Below are positions 11,501 through 23,616 of a DNA stretch of 64,000 nt, piece by piece. Source of the stretch: Chionis minor. Taxonomy: Eukaryota; Chordata; Aves; Charadriiformes; Chionididae. Below the pieces are notes generated by a model, which saw only the letters and a program-made list of their open reading frames with translations, was not told the DNA's origin and did no database searches. The stretch spans positions 1,193,475-1,257,474 of the forward strand of contig VZSF01008977.1 of assembly GCA_013398295.1 (NCBI GenBank), given 5' to 3'. Within the stretch, counting starts at the first letter, position 1, and each line of letters opens with the position of its first letter. The position numbers and the translations under genes are program-made.

Positions 11501-14500
11501 CAAAGAGCAGACCTCTCGGGGAGGGGTTGGTTTGTTTTTTTCCACACAAGCTGAAAGTGAACAGACATTAACCGTCAAGACTTAACACTTTTTAACACGG
11601 GTTGGTGTAGAGGCAGGAGTCAGAGCCCAGGGTTAAGATGTTCCTTGCTGGGCACAAAGCAGGCACGGCTGCATTCCTGCTGTGTGTGGTGCGGCAAGCA
11701 GCATGCCCCTGGTGCTAGCCCTTTGCCTTCTTCCTTCACCCTCACTGAAATAAAAATGCCTTTTTTTTGAAATAAAAAAACCCAACAAGAGAGCAATAAG
11801 GTATTTAGTCCAATAATAAAATTGCAATCCAGCTAAGAATTGTATTTTTTCTAATTTACAATGTCATATTAAACAGTGACAGTGATCATTAAGGGAAAAA
11901 AGTCCACTTGCTGTTGAATTCAAAACAAAAATTTAGTTACTAATCTCCGCACCTGTGTCTCAAATCTCATGCACATTCAGTGCGCAAACGTTCAGTTCAG
12001 TCATTATGATGTTTATAAAGGATGAACAGTTTTTGAACAATTTCTCTAATGTATTAGCTTAAAAAGGGCTTTATTCAATGTCAACATAAACTACACACGG
12101 TCTGAAAGATGGAAAATGCCACTCCTCCGGACTGCAGGCACTGGAGCGTGCACTTCCCTTCAAGCTTGCAGCCTGGTAACATTAAATAGATTTGTCTTAT
12201 AAAGTGATGGTTCGCTGAATTTGGGCCCGATTCAGGGTATGTCTCTTGCCCTGCTCAGTCAGGGGATTGCAGCATTTGTATTCCTAATACTGTTCATCTT
12301 GGAAGACTCATACTAAGCAGCGGTATTGAAAGGGTTGCATACATGAAGCCCAGGCTCCAGAGGACTCTCTGGCTCTTGTCAGGGTCACAGCGGCTCATCA
12401 CAGCTCATCAGGCTGGGGGAGCAGGAGCCTCAGCACGTGTGTGTGGAGGAAGCAGAGGTCAAGGGATCAGCTCCGTGGGAATAATGGAAGTCACCTGGCT
12501 GTGACACTGATGCATAATAGGTAAATAACAAGCTGAATGTCCTGTTTGTTGTCACAATTGGAAACACATACTGCAAACTGAGTCCAGCACAACCCTTTAC
12601 TCCTCTGGCTATCAACTGGAAGCAGTTTATTGAACATACAAATGTAAAATGTTGCCTATGAGACATTAGCATAGGAGGAAGGTATGGCTGCTTGGGATAG
12701 CTGGAATGATGGCTTTTGTCAGGTCTTTAGTCACTCATTATTCTGGACCCTCATTTGATCAGCTGATTGCATAGGGAAGAAGGTGGGAAAGTTTCCTATA
12801 GCTGGGGAAAGTGAAAGAGGGCAGAGCTATGCTCTTCCCTGACTCATAGGGGTAACACTGTTCAAATCTGAATTCTTATACAGCCCTAAGGACAGTTCAC
12901 AAAACCCGTTCTAAGTAACTGGATATAATCAGATTTTTTTTAGCTCTTTTGCAGCAATGTCTTCCCTTCTCTTTTTATAGAAGCTAATTGGGCTGGGGTA
13001 AAGAAAAGGGACCAGTGATGAGTAAACTATATTTCAGCATCACGAGAACCAAACTTCAACACCTAGTACTGCTGGGGCTACCCAATTCCTCTGTGCCAGC
13101 ATTCTCCTTTCCTCTCCTCCCTTGGTTCCCAGGAATGGTCCAATGACCTGCGCAAGTGTGGGAGGTTTTGATGCTGGACAGGAGGGAGGAAGAGCAGACC
13201 TGGCATTCATTTCCCAAATCAGAGGGAGAGTCTGGTTAAAGCAAAGAGCAGGATTGTTTGTTTTGATGTGTGTTTTTGTCACAGGACTCTGCCATGAAAC
13301 CTGGACTGGAGACACTGAAGACTCGTTTCTTATCAAGAGGAGCAAACAGGCATGAATTTAACTTTAAAACAGCACACTTCAAACTGTCAAATCTCTGTTT
13401 CAAAGATGGCTTCTGTGTCCCCCTTTGCTACACTGTGCTGCAAGCCTTGATGTCGTGAACTGCAAACCTGCTATTGCGTACCCAGGCAGAGCCAGTTGCA
13501 GTCCCCTGCACCACTGCAACACTCCTTGTCGCTATAATTTCATGTGCAGAGGACGTGGGCATAATGTTTAAGAAGGTGTTTCTTGTAGTTTGGCTCGGTT
13601 TGTCCTTAAGAACCTTCTAATTTATTTGTTTGTTTATTTATCTCACAATCTTGTGTTTCTCAAAGGAGAGCTATGGAAATATTTTTCTCATTTATTAGCC
13701 TTGTCTAATCATTTTGAAAACTTCTCCGTACATTGTATCTCTTGCAGTGAACTACTTCCCTCAATTATTAATTTCTGCCATCAATCACACTTTATCTTTT
13801 CCACAGCTGAAGAAATATCTTGTCACTTCTTGTATGGAATAGTACACCAATTAAATTTGATTTATACTGTTATATATTACATTCAGCTAAATTTAATACA
13901 CAGGGCATAATTTTCACTTCTCAAAGCCTTAGGAATAAAATCAGATACATTTTCATTGGTAAATGATAGGTTAAGCAGAACCTCTACAACATTAGGCATG
14001 AAGAAAGCAAACACCATGATTCTTTTCACTGGTTTGTGACAGCTGAGATACTGAAGCCCAGAGATACTGTTGGTAATTCTCATGATAATTTTAAATTATT
14101 GCGCATTTTACTCTCACTTTATCACTCACCACAGTGACTATGCTGGAATAAAACACAACTTTATTTTGGCTGGAAAACACAAGTGTTTTTTTTAAAATTT
14201 GACTTATGTTTTTTACTGCATTCCTTTATTCTTTTCTCTCCTTCTCTGCTCCTACAACTGAATGAATCCCCATGTTTATATTTTTCATTCTTCCTGAGAT
14301 TTCCTACTGAGGGAACATTTAACCTTTTTTAAATCTACATCTGGACACAAAGAGGAATTGCCATTAATATCTGTTTTATGTTCAGTACACCATTATGATT
14401 TCTATCAGCTTCTCCAGCTACTCAGCCCTTGGATATGAGGTTAGAAAGCAAAATATGAATACAGAAGAAAGGCAACAAAAATAGCTCAATGACACAAACT

Positions 14501-16422
14501 GCTATGTGATAATATAGGAAAACTTTGTGAAAATGAATGGCTGAAATTGAATATTTTGGAACAAGAGGCAACTGCAATGAGAATTGTACAGCTGAGATGA
14601 GGATCTTGGCATATCCATAATTCTATTCTTGTCAAGTTATTGCTGACTGGTGCAAAAGAGAAGCAGAAGAGGGGCACTACTATCCTCATAGATTTCCATA
14701 TGTACTAGCCACTGCTTAAAAGATTTTTTGCTTTGAGACAGAGATGCAGCCAATCATTCTGGCCCAGAGCAAAAAATCTCTTGAGGTTTCTTCCTTTCAA
14801 TTGGACTATTTTCCCCAAACCAAGAAAGTGAAGAGTGATATCCTCCTCAGAGACTAGATATTAAAGAGACAACACCATTCCTTGGGTCTGTTCTTTAAAA
14901 AAAGAGTGATGATCTCTGGAAAGAGTTTCATCCTGTTGGTGTGCCTTATGTCTGAGCACAACTCCACTGGTGCCTTGAATTCCGTGGGCCCACGGTGGGA
15001 CACATCAGGGACTTTCGGTTCTTTTGACACTTTCCCTGAGCCCTTTCAGATGTGGTTCTTGCTGAATCTTCCCCAAGGAGCTAAGTCACAACATCACTGC
15101 AGTGTCTAGGCATGCATCCTCATATACAAAGCAATTTAAGATCCTTGGAATAAATGTGTTCTCCAGAGGTGGCTTTTAATTATGGTAGGTCGGAATTTTG
15201 TTTTCTGTCATTATAGTATTTACATAAGATTAGAAAGATCTTTGCATAATCATGCCTACAGATAAAATTATGTGTAGAGTGGGAAGATTAAAAGGTGAAG
15301 AGCCAATCCATTATAGTCAATCAAAGAAAACTTGCAGGTGATAATGGAGTTAAGGAATGGGAAAAGGAAACATTTTTACATGGCAAAATGGGTTTCAGTA
15401 AAATCCTCTCTCCCCCTCCAAAATCCTGAATAGGGAAAAATCGTGAAGGCTATGAAAGAGTTGGCAGAAAATTCGGTCAGTTAATATGCTACTAAAAAAA
15501 CAAAGTAAATAGCATTATTACATGAGTGCTCTCAGATACCTTTGTAGAGAGCTGCAAAATGTAGTCACGATGCTCAGGATAAAGACTTTCATGGAGGTAA
15601 CACATACAGAAACAGAAAGGATGTGTGGGGTGGAAGAAGGTATGACAGAGTTAAAAGCTACAGTGAAAAGGAGATAACACGGTGACCCATTTAAAACCAA
15701 ATCACCTGATGAAAACATGTGACAAAAAATGAGTAAACAAGCAGCAAGAGGGGATTTTAAACAAAACAGTACCACATCTAAGTTAAACAACATATGGTGT
15801 GTATCAGACATTGAAGTTTGTGCTTATTGAAGCAGGGGTAAAATAAGGTGATCAATCATATAGATCTGAAAAGAATTGCAACAATGGAAAGCTACAAGGG
15901 AAATTAAATTATGCATTGAAAGGCTTAAGTGTCCCTGTTATAAATTAATTATCTCAAAATATATTTTAGACGGAGTTAACATTTTTGTTACTTCCATCTA
16001 ACAGATGGTATGGGATAAAAATAATGTAGTCACCTCACTAACACACAACCAAGTCAGTTGTGATTGGCAGTATCTATTTTTTAAAACTGTAATCTTCCAC
16101 AAGAAAAATGTAAGTTTTTATACAGTGTCTCATGAGCCTCAGTAACCTCTAGGGAAATCCAAAGTAAGGTTTGTACTCATACATAGTCCACCAAAATCAG
16201 TAATACCATGTCTCTGTGGTACAGGAGAGCAAAGAATCAGGAAGTTTGTGGGAGGGGTGTCTCTGTGCCTAAATCATAAATTAAGAGGAACATCTGGGAA
16301 AACCTATGAGCTCTTGGAGGAATACCAGACTTCATTGCATAAGTGACTAATGCTGATCCCACAAGTAGGCTATACAAACAGTACATGTTATGAGACTTCA
16401 GCTCTTGGAAGGTGAGTTTGGT
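8564..16422. other. Non-coding AT-rich DNA
   Basis: I recognise no gene, RNA gene or mobile element. Open frames of up to about 106 codons occur on both strands (for example 11009-11308 minus, 13040-13345 minus, 13590-13910 plus). None has a recognisable domain or a run of plausible splice sites, and several overlap each other on opposite strands, which is typical of chance. Confidence 0.55.
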
Positions 16423-16466
16423 GAGGTATCAGACCTCAGCAGGTCTGAGGTAGCAGACCTGAGGTA
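16423..16466. repeat. Nested inverted and direct repeat
   Basis: The 7-base arm CAGACCT (16430-16436) is the exact reverse complement of AGGTCTG (16441-16447), leaving a 4-base loop. CAGACCT occurs again at 16454-16460, and GAGGTA occurs three times (16423, 16447, 16461). The block could fold as alternative hairpins. It probably arose by local duplication and inversion at the replication fork. No function is evident. Confidence 0.6.
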
Positions 16467-17672
16467 TGCTAACTCATTTCACAGCCTGTCCTATTGATTC
16501 CTATTCCTAGTTTTGATTTAATTTGAAATATTACATGGCCTTCTAAAATTCAGGATTTAACTAAATTTCTTCATACCAGAGCACTGGATATTATCTATCA
16601 CCAGATTTTGCTAACTAGGAGTGAACCTGTTACTCATAGTTGGTTGGCAATGGTTAAAGAAAAAAAAAATGACCTACAGAATTCCATGACCTTCTGCAAT
16701 AAACTTTTGTTCTTTGCATACTGGTGCTTCAGCTCAATGACTAACTCACTTCTCAAAAAATTGATATATTAGAGGAAAAAATATCATAAGGTTTTTGTGG
16801 AGTAAAAGGTATGTGTGTGGAACAGACACTTAGAGGCAACAAGCTCTCATGCATCTCAGGTCCCAGCTTTTCTTGAACTGCAATCATTTTTCAAGGGGCT
16901 GGAAAACTTCATTTTTACCATTGTGAGTGCTACCGTCTACAGTCTTTGTATAGGAATATGTATCTTGTAGCTCTCTGTAATTAAATAAGTTTGTTATGAA
17001 GTTTTCTGCTTTTCACTCCAGCTACAGTGTTAAGACAACTGTTGAAGATTAGGGGCATTTTCAATTTACATATATAACTGATTGTAGAAAACCTGTATGT
17101 TCTTTTTAACCACAAAGTGAGACAAAAATTGTTAATTTCCAGTATTTTGAATATAAACACATTTGTGTAAGCTTCTTTCTGATATAATGAAGATTTTATA
17201 ACTGTGCAGCTCCAGTGACTTCACATTCATAATCTAATGTGTGGCCACAAAGGCAGTTGAAAAAGAGGTATCTTGAGTATGCAAATATAGCTCTTTGGGT
17301 TATTAAACTCATTTAAATATAATAAATTCATTGATTTTAATTAGTTTTGATTGGAAAATAATAATTTTTTAATTTATTTGGTGAAGATTAAGGCAGAAAT
17401 TACTCTGGGACCACACCAAAGGAATCATAAAGAGACAGATAAAGTTAAATGACAAGGTGCAGATTCAGTCAAAGCTATGAGGCAGTCACAGTAGCAGGAA
17501 GCTCAAAGACAGGGAGTTGAACTGTTAGATTTCAGTAAGGGAAGAGGTTTTTTGTAGCCATTTTGAACATATCAGCTTGAGAAGAAAGGTCTGGATAACT
17601 CTTCATCTGGCATCCATCACAGCTCTTATCTGGATTCATACATATTTTGGTTTTGGGACTTTTTTGTTGGGG
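16467..17672. other. Non-coding AT-rich DNA
   Basis: No gene or mobile element is recognised. The stretch is rich in A and T with scattered short homopolymers. Confidence 0.5.
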
Positions 17673-17709
17673 TTTTCTTTTTTTTTTTGTTTTTTTGTTT
17701 TTTTTTTTT
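17673..17709. repeat. Poly-T / T-rich low-complexity tract
   Basis: A run of T is interrupted by single C and G bases. It could be the A tail of a minus-strand retroposed sequence, but no body recognisable as a SINE or processed transcript adjoins it at 17710 onward. CR1 elements do not carry poly-A tails, so CR1 is not the source. Confidence 0.7.
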
Positions 17710-20700
17710 GATTAAAAAGTATTTCAGAATCATGGAATCTGGGTGGTCCGATTTGTAAGGATCAAGAAAAAGGATTTGACACCTATGAATTTCATTGCTT
17801 CCAGAGCAGAGCAACATCAGTCTTGTGACTAAAGCCATCTATAAAGGAAACCACAATGTCACTCATTACAGAGAAATCCTCATAGAGAAAAGATAAAAAA
17901 CTTAATGGGGATCTATAGTTGATATCAAAAAAAAGATGTATTACATTAGATAGAACTTTTCTATGGCTTGTTTGTTACAAAGTCATTCCCAAATTTTAAT
18001 TCACAGAAGTAATCAGTATTGATACCCATCATAGCACCCAGTAATTAAGATTTTGTAGAACGGAGCACTATACTTTCTGGAAGCATGACATTTTTACCAC
18101 TAATCTATTCTGTTACAAAAAACACAGATCAGCTGGAATCTAATTTGATATTTCAAGTTCTTTTGAATAAGTTCTATTTTATAAAATCAACAAGGAAACA
18201 TTCATAATATAACAAAGTCCTTCTCTTTTTTCTTTTTAAGTTTCTATTCGGTCCTGAGGCAGCTTCTTGTGAAAGCATAGATTAGTGTCAGGTTCAATGG
18301 GTTTGGTATTTCCCAGGCTGCAATTCACGTCTTCAGAGCTTTTTCTCTCTAAACATTCTTGCATTTTCATCCAAGTTTCCCCTCAGTCATGGATCAGTGA
18401 AATGTTAGAATTCCTCATGAGACAGAATTTCTTATTTCCAACTGTATTCCTTATTTTTTTGCAGGTATCTGAATGAGTGGATTGATTTCCCAGCTGTGCT
18501 GCTCACAGTAAAATCATGGAGGTGTGTAGTGTCACTAGGATGTTTGAAATCCTGGGATCTCCTTCAGGTACCCACCCACTGTATGGAGTTATATGCCAAT
18601 TTTCAGTGTTCATTTTTTTTTCATGAGCTGAGTTCTTGTTGTCTATATGAAATATTAGGAGTTTAGGAGGGCTTTCTTGTTAGCAACGCTGCAAACAGCA
18701 GTCAAGCTGGAATTTCAGGAAAATGTAACCTGAAAATGCAAAACACTGTCTTACAAAAGCAGCTTGTTTTCCAAAGTTAAATAGAAACATTCCTTGATGT
18801 CACCCAAGTGAGAAATACCAGGTGTCACCTTTGAGGGGTTTAGTTTGAGCAGAGTTTGGAAGTAAACTGAGGGGGCAAGTTGGTAGGGGGGGGTCGTGTG
18901 TCCCACTGACTGCTTCTATATGCTAAAGCTGCCAGCATTATTTATCAGTGGTGGCAACAAAGTACTGTCAGTTAAATGAAGCCTCAGCTGAAAATTTGTC
19001 ATAAATCTTTGCCATGCAAGGGTGCTGGAGACATGCTGAGGTGACTAGCTCAAGAAGGTGCCTCCTGGGGTGATATTTTTTTTTTTTTAAATGGAAAAGC
19101 CTCACAGTTGTTTCCATTTAATAATCAAATGGAGGCAACACTTCATTATTCTCCTGTTTGAATCTTTGTACTGTCTTTTATATAATTAATTGAGGAAAAT
19201 ATAGCAAAGTATAATTGAATCAGTATTCCTTTTCAAGGTAGACTTGTAGTTTTATTTCGTAATGGGACAAAATGGGCTTTTCTTTTCACTCCATAGTCAT
19301 ATGTCTCTTCTTTAAAGCTCAGGAGGGGATGCACACATGCATGAAAGGAAATTCATAAGCATGAACAAATCAGAAACAATCAGATCTGAGGCATCTCAAA
19401 TGTAAATAATGCTTACTCAGTGCTGGAATTTTTGCTCCCTTAACCATATTTCTGGTGCTTATAACTACTAGCAAAGTCTCCTAAGAGCTAGTGTAACTGC
19501 TACTTTATGAACCCTGTGGGTTTCAGAGACATTGTGACATCTATTGTTATTGCAACCTAACATCAATTATTATTATTACTGTTGTTCTGTGGTAAAAGGA
19601 ACAGCAAGTTTGATTTGGCTTTGAATGGCCAGATTAAGAATTCATAACAGCAAAATCTCAGAAATTAGTAGGAAGGCAAGAGCTCTGATGTAATTTCCAA
19701 ACACCTCATCAGAGTTTTCCAGCATGAGTCACCGATTCCATCAAGCTGGAGCTGTGAGAGGGATGCAAAATTCCCAGTGCAGGAGCTGCTTTGCCTGTAA
19801 AGGGTGGAGAGTGTCTGCTGCAAAGTTGCTAGTGCAGGAACAAGTATATTTCCATACTTTGCGTGGCACAGTATTTGCAAGTTTGTCTACCATTTGGTTG
19901 GCCAGATGAGTGGCAAGGTGAAGTTTTTTGCAAAAATCATTTTTCATGTTTGCAAACTCTCATTTTCTCCTCTTCATAATCTTTTGTTGTTCATAAATTT
20001 CTGCTTTTGTTTCTCTCTCTGTGTCTCCCACGTTTCATCTAGGCTGTCAGTTGGAAAGAAAAAATATTGATATGCTCTTGCCCCTTCAGTGATTCACCTG
20101 GAGTTGTCTATAGGGGACTTTAAGTCAGCTTGTGCTGTTTTGGCCAGTTTTGCTCACAGCATGAGCCGCCATTTAGCACTTCAATGCAGAATCTTGCTGA
20201 TCCTTTTCTTTACCCTCTAACCACATTTGCTCGGAAATGACTGCTAGAAATGTGTGACAGAACAGGTAAGTAGGCTTTTACAAGTGGCATCTCTGTGTCA
20301 CTATCAGCAAGGCTGGCAGGGATCAGGCTGTCACTTCCCAATAACTCTTTTTGGACCAAGAGAGGTCACTTACAGTTTGATAAACCATCATCTTCGATCA
20401 GCTGTATACTGGCATTTGATTTAAGGATGGGGCTGAAAGAAAAACGTGAGGGAAAAACACACAAAACTTAAATCCCTAAATACCTCCACATTTGCAAGAT
20501 GAACATAGTCTCCATTGACAGCATGGCCAAGTCCACCTGTCTGTGTCTTTTCATTATAACGTATCTCTCCTTTGAACAGGTGCCATGGGTTCCCACAGAA
20601 ATTTTTTCCTGTTTTCAGCTATGGGGAGACACAATGGTAAATTGGGCTTTATGCTGACATATTATGACTTCATTTATCACTGTGGTTGTATCTGATGACC

Positions 20701-20713
20701 AGTCCTAAGGGGT
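17710..20713. other. Non-coding AT-rich DNA
   Basis: I see no recognisable gene or element. A T13 run lies at 19076-19088. Open frames around 19665-20070 overlap on both strands and resemble no family. Confidence 0.5.
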
Positions 20714-20772
20714 GTTTATAAGGATCTAAGGATTTAGATATAAGGATAGTTTATAAGGATTTATAAGGATAG
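20714..20772. repeat. Short imperfect tandem repeat (TTATAAGGAT unit)
   Basis: The unit (t)ttataaggat appears at 20715, 20751 and 20761, with degenerate copies (atctaaggattt, gatataaggat) in between. This makes a minisatellite-like array of about 59 bp. The two last units are adjacent and identical, suggesting recent slippage on an older array. Confidence 0.75.
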
Positions 20773-21391
20773 AGCGAACTGAAGTTGTCCTGCAGCCTTG
20801 TTTTCCAGCATTTAGGAGGTGTTTGTAAACTTAGCTTGTCATGAAGGCACTGTTGTCTTTGTTGTTACTTTAGCTATTGGATACAGAGAAATCCTGGAAA
20901 AAAATGATGTGGAAACATCTGTAAAATTTTGAAAGAAGACCACCAAAGACATCAGGTGGGACAGTTCCATCAGTGATTTTTTCCATGAATCCAGTGCCCA
21001 GACCTGTCTGGAAATGAACAAACTCTCTCTCTCCCTCATCACAGTCTGATCTTGAAGACTTCTTTCCTTTTTGAAGAGTGTGATCACTGGGGAAAGTTAT
21101 TTTTTTTAACAAGGAATATTGCCTTCACATGCTATGGATGTGACAGTCAAGTGTGGCACTTTCTTTGCGAAACTTTCAATGAATGATGGTTCAGAAATTA
21201 TGCCAAACCTTAGGTATTACCACCAGGTGGTTCACACCCTGACTGTTCATCTTGGATCTATATTTGACCAAGTATTTAAGCTATATTAAGCTCCTTTTAA
21301 CTCCCTGTTTATTTTAGTAGTATCCAAAAGACTGTGGTGACTAGCTCTGGGTGTGCTTCCAGTTCTCATTCCAATATTTGCTTCTTATTAT
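20773..21391. other. Non-coding DNA
   Basis: Minus-strand open frames of 80-82 codons at 20839-21112 have no family resemblance. No element is recognised. Confidence 0.5.
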
Positions 21392-21410
21392 GGGGGGGGG
21401 GGGGGGGGGN
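21392..21410. repeat. G18 homopolymer ending in an undetermined base
   Basis: Eighteen consecutive G (21392-21409) are followed by the only N I noticed in the window (21410). Long pure poly-G is rare in vertebrate DNA and is hard for polymerases to copy; it is also a known false signal in two-colour short-read chemistry. The join to the right-hand sequence is therefore unreliable, and the true distance between flanks may differ. Confidence 0.9.
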
Positions 21411-22669
21411 CTATATACTGTCCAGCAAGGAGTGGTGGTTGCGAAGTTCATTTGAAATAGCCAAGAGTCCTTCAACTGGCTTCAATGGTCCTTTAATTGA
21501 TGCCTGAGCAGGCATTAAAACTCTGCCCCCGGTGCTTTCCTGTTCCCCCAGCTGATTGCTCCCATTCAGTTGTCAAGGAAGCTGGTAGGCCAGGATGGGG
21601 AAGCTTGCAGTGGTTCTCCTCTTTGCTCAAAAGTAGAAAATAACCAAGCAAACATGTTCTGTTGGAAACAGAGGCCAGATTCCACAGATGTCAACATGAT
21701 GCTTTTCCTAGGCATCTATTCATGTCCAAACAGAAATTGATGGAAAAGAAAATAATTTTTTAAAAATTACAGAAGCCATTTTCATCATAAAAGGATTATC
21801 TAAGGATGACTGTTACATGTCTTGGGGGAAAATGTCTCTTCTCCAGATTATTTTGAGTTTATTTTGTTTAGAATAGCTTTTTAAAAGAACATCTATGTGT
21901 GCAAAAAAATAGGAAACGTATCAACTTGCTCATACCAAGTCAGTATATTTCCGAGCGCAGATTTCATCAACTTATCATGGTTATGTGTGGTCAGTTCATC
22001 AGAGGTCATGAGTAAGATCTGAAATACATACTTTGGCATTCTTCAGGGAAAAGTATTTTAAAAGTAGTGTAATTCTAAGTATATATGACTACCAAATTGT
22101 TCAGTAATATTCTGAAAGCATCCTCTATTCTTCCTCAATTTTCTGTTGTATCTGACCTATACATATCTTTTCAGTTATTTAAAAACTAATAGAAGACAGA
22201 AATTCCTTAGAGGCGTGTCTGCTCTGTAATGAGGCTCTGGAGTCCACTAGGATTAGTTTTATGATTGCAGGAAATATTCTGGGAACTTTTTTGAATTTCA
22301 AAATGACAATTAATTAAAAAAATATGATATCTATCCAACCTTTAACAAATTAGCCTGGGAATTGCTAGCTAGATAATTTCAATCGTTTTCTGGTCCAGAA
22401 AGGACCACTCTGCCTGAATAGTCTGAACTACATAATACACACCATAAACCTTCATTTGGTGACTCATGCATCCCATAAAATATTTTGCCCAAACGTTTTT
22501 GTTCTTTACAGAAACATCTAATTCTATTGATCATTCAAGATTTTGAAACACATGTAAAGATTGGGTGGAAGGGCAACCCGAAGAGAAGTACTAGAGCTTA
22601 GAACTTACATCTGCATGTCTGCATCTATATACACACACAGCTAGATGTATAGTCTCAAACAAGCACAAA

Positions 22670-22698
22670 TGTGTGTATGTATATATATACATTTATAT
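22670..22698. repeat. (GT)n/(TA)n alternating microsatellite
   Basis: A short tract of alternating purine and pyrimidine, GTGTGTATG followed by TATATATATAC. A related CACACACA tract lies just upstream at 22631-22639. It is likely to be length-polymorphic. Confidence 0.8.
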
Positions 22699-23533
22699 CA
22701 GTGTGAAGGGGAAACCCATCATGATCTATGTTCACATCAACTGAAGGCATGAATTACCTTCCTTTGCTACAAGCTCCTGTTTTTCTTGTCTAAATTACTA
22801 TTTTTCTACTGCTTTTTTTTTTTGCATTTTTCACTGTACCCTGGTATTTGCAGAAATTCCTTATTCCATCTGGTTTGAAAGAAAAAAACAGTTCCAAGAT
22901 AAGACATTATTTCTTTGGAATTTGGTGATTTTTCCAAACTGGCATTTTGATGCAGATTTGTTCATTTCAGACAAATTCAGGTGGTGGTGATGTTTCTGTC
23001 AGCTTCTCCTTGTGGCGCTCTGACAGTCACACCCCTGGCTTGTAGAGAACACCAGAATACCAGAATTCCTGCTGAGACCCAATGCAGACATCACAACTTC
23101 CCTGGTCTTTTATAGGACAAAATCACTATGATTGATCTGTGACCTCACATCTTTTCATGGAAAATTTCAAACTTGAGCTTTTCAGTTATGAGCTGGCAGT
23201 TAACCAACACCTGAAGAATCATGAATCTCTGGTAAGTGGTATCCTTTTCCAAGTAGCTTTGCTCCTCATAAGATACCTCTGCCAAGTAAGATGGTATATC
23301 TGAATATTATCTGATCCCTACAAAACTTCTCTAGCACATTTCTCTTAATGTGCAAATTAATAATTTTCTTGTAGCATTTTATCTGAAACTTTTCTTCCTT
23401 TTTTTTTTAAGTAGGGATCATTAAGATTTCTTAAGTGATATTTGCTTTAACTTAATATTCCAATTTATGTTCATAAAAAAAAATAAGGCCATCAAAACAA
23501 GAAACAAAGAATGCTTTAAGCAAACTATTTTAA

Positions 23534-23616
23534 GAACAACAAAAAAAAACCCCAACAAAACCCCCCATACCCACTACCATCAACAAAAAAACCAAACCAA
23601 AACAAAAATAAACCAG
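23534..23616. repeat. A/C-rich low-complexity tract
   Basis: The plus strand is made almost only of A and C, with A-runs broken by CC or CCCC and degenerate CAAAA units. It yields a spurious lysine/asparagine/threonine-rich open frame, which is not a gene. It may be a decayed A-rich microsatellite or retroposon tail. Confidence 0.75.

Noticed and set aside
17673..17709. Poly-T as the tail of a SINE or processed pseudogene
   Set aside because: No SINE body, tRNA-like promoter or cDNA-like sequence is recognisable next to it.
17727..17775. Text resembling a CR1 3' end (cagaatcatggaatctgg)
   Set aside because: The similarity stops after about 20 bases and lacks the rest of the CR1 3' UTR wording.
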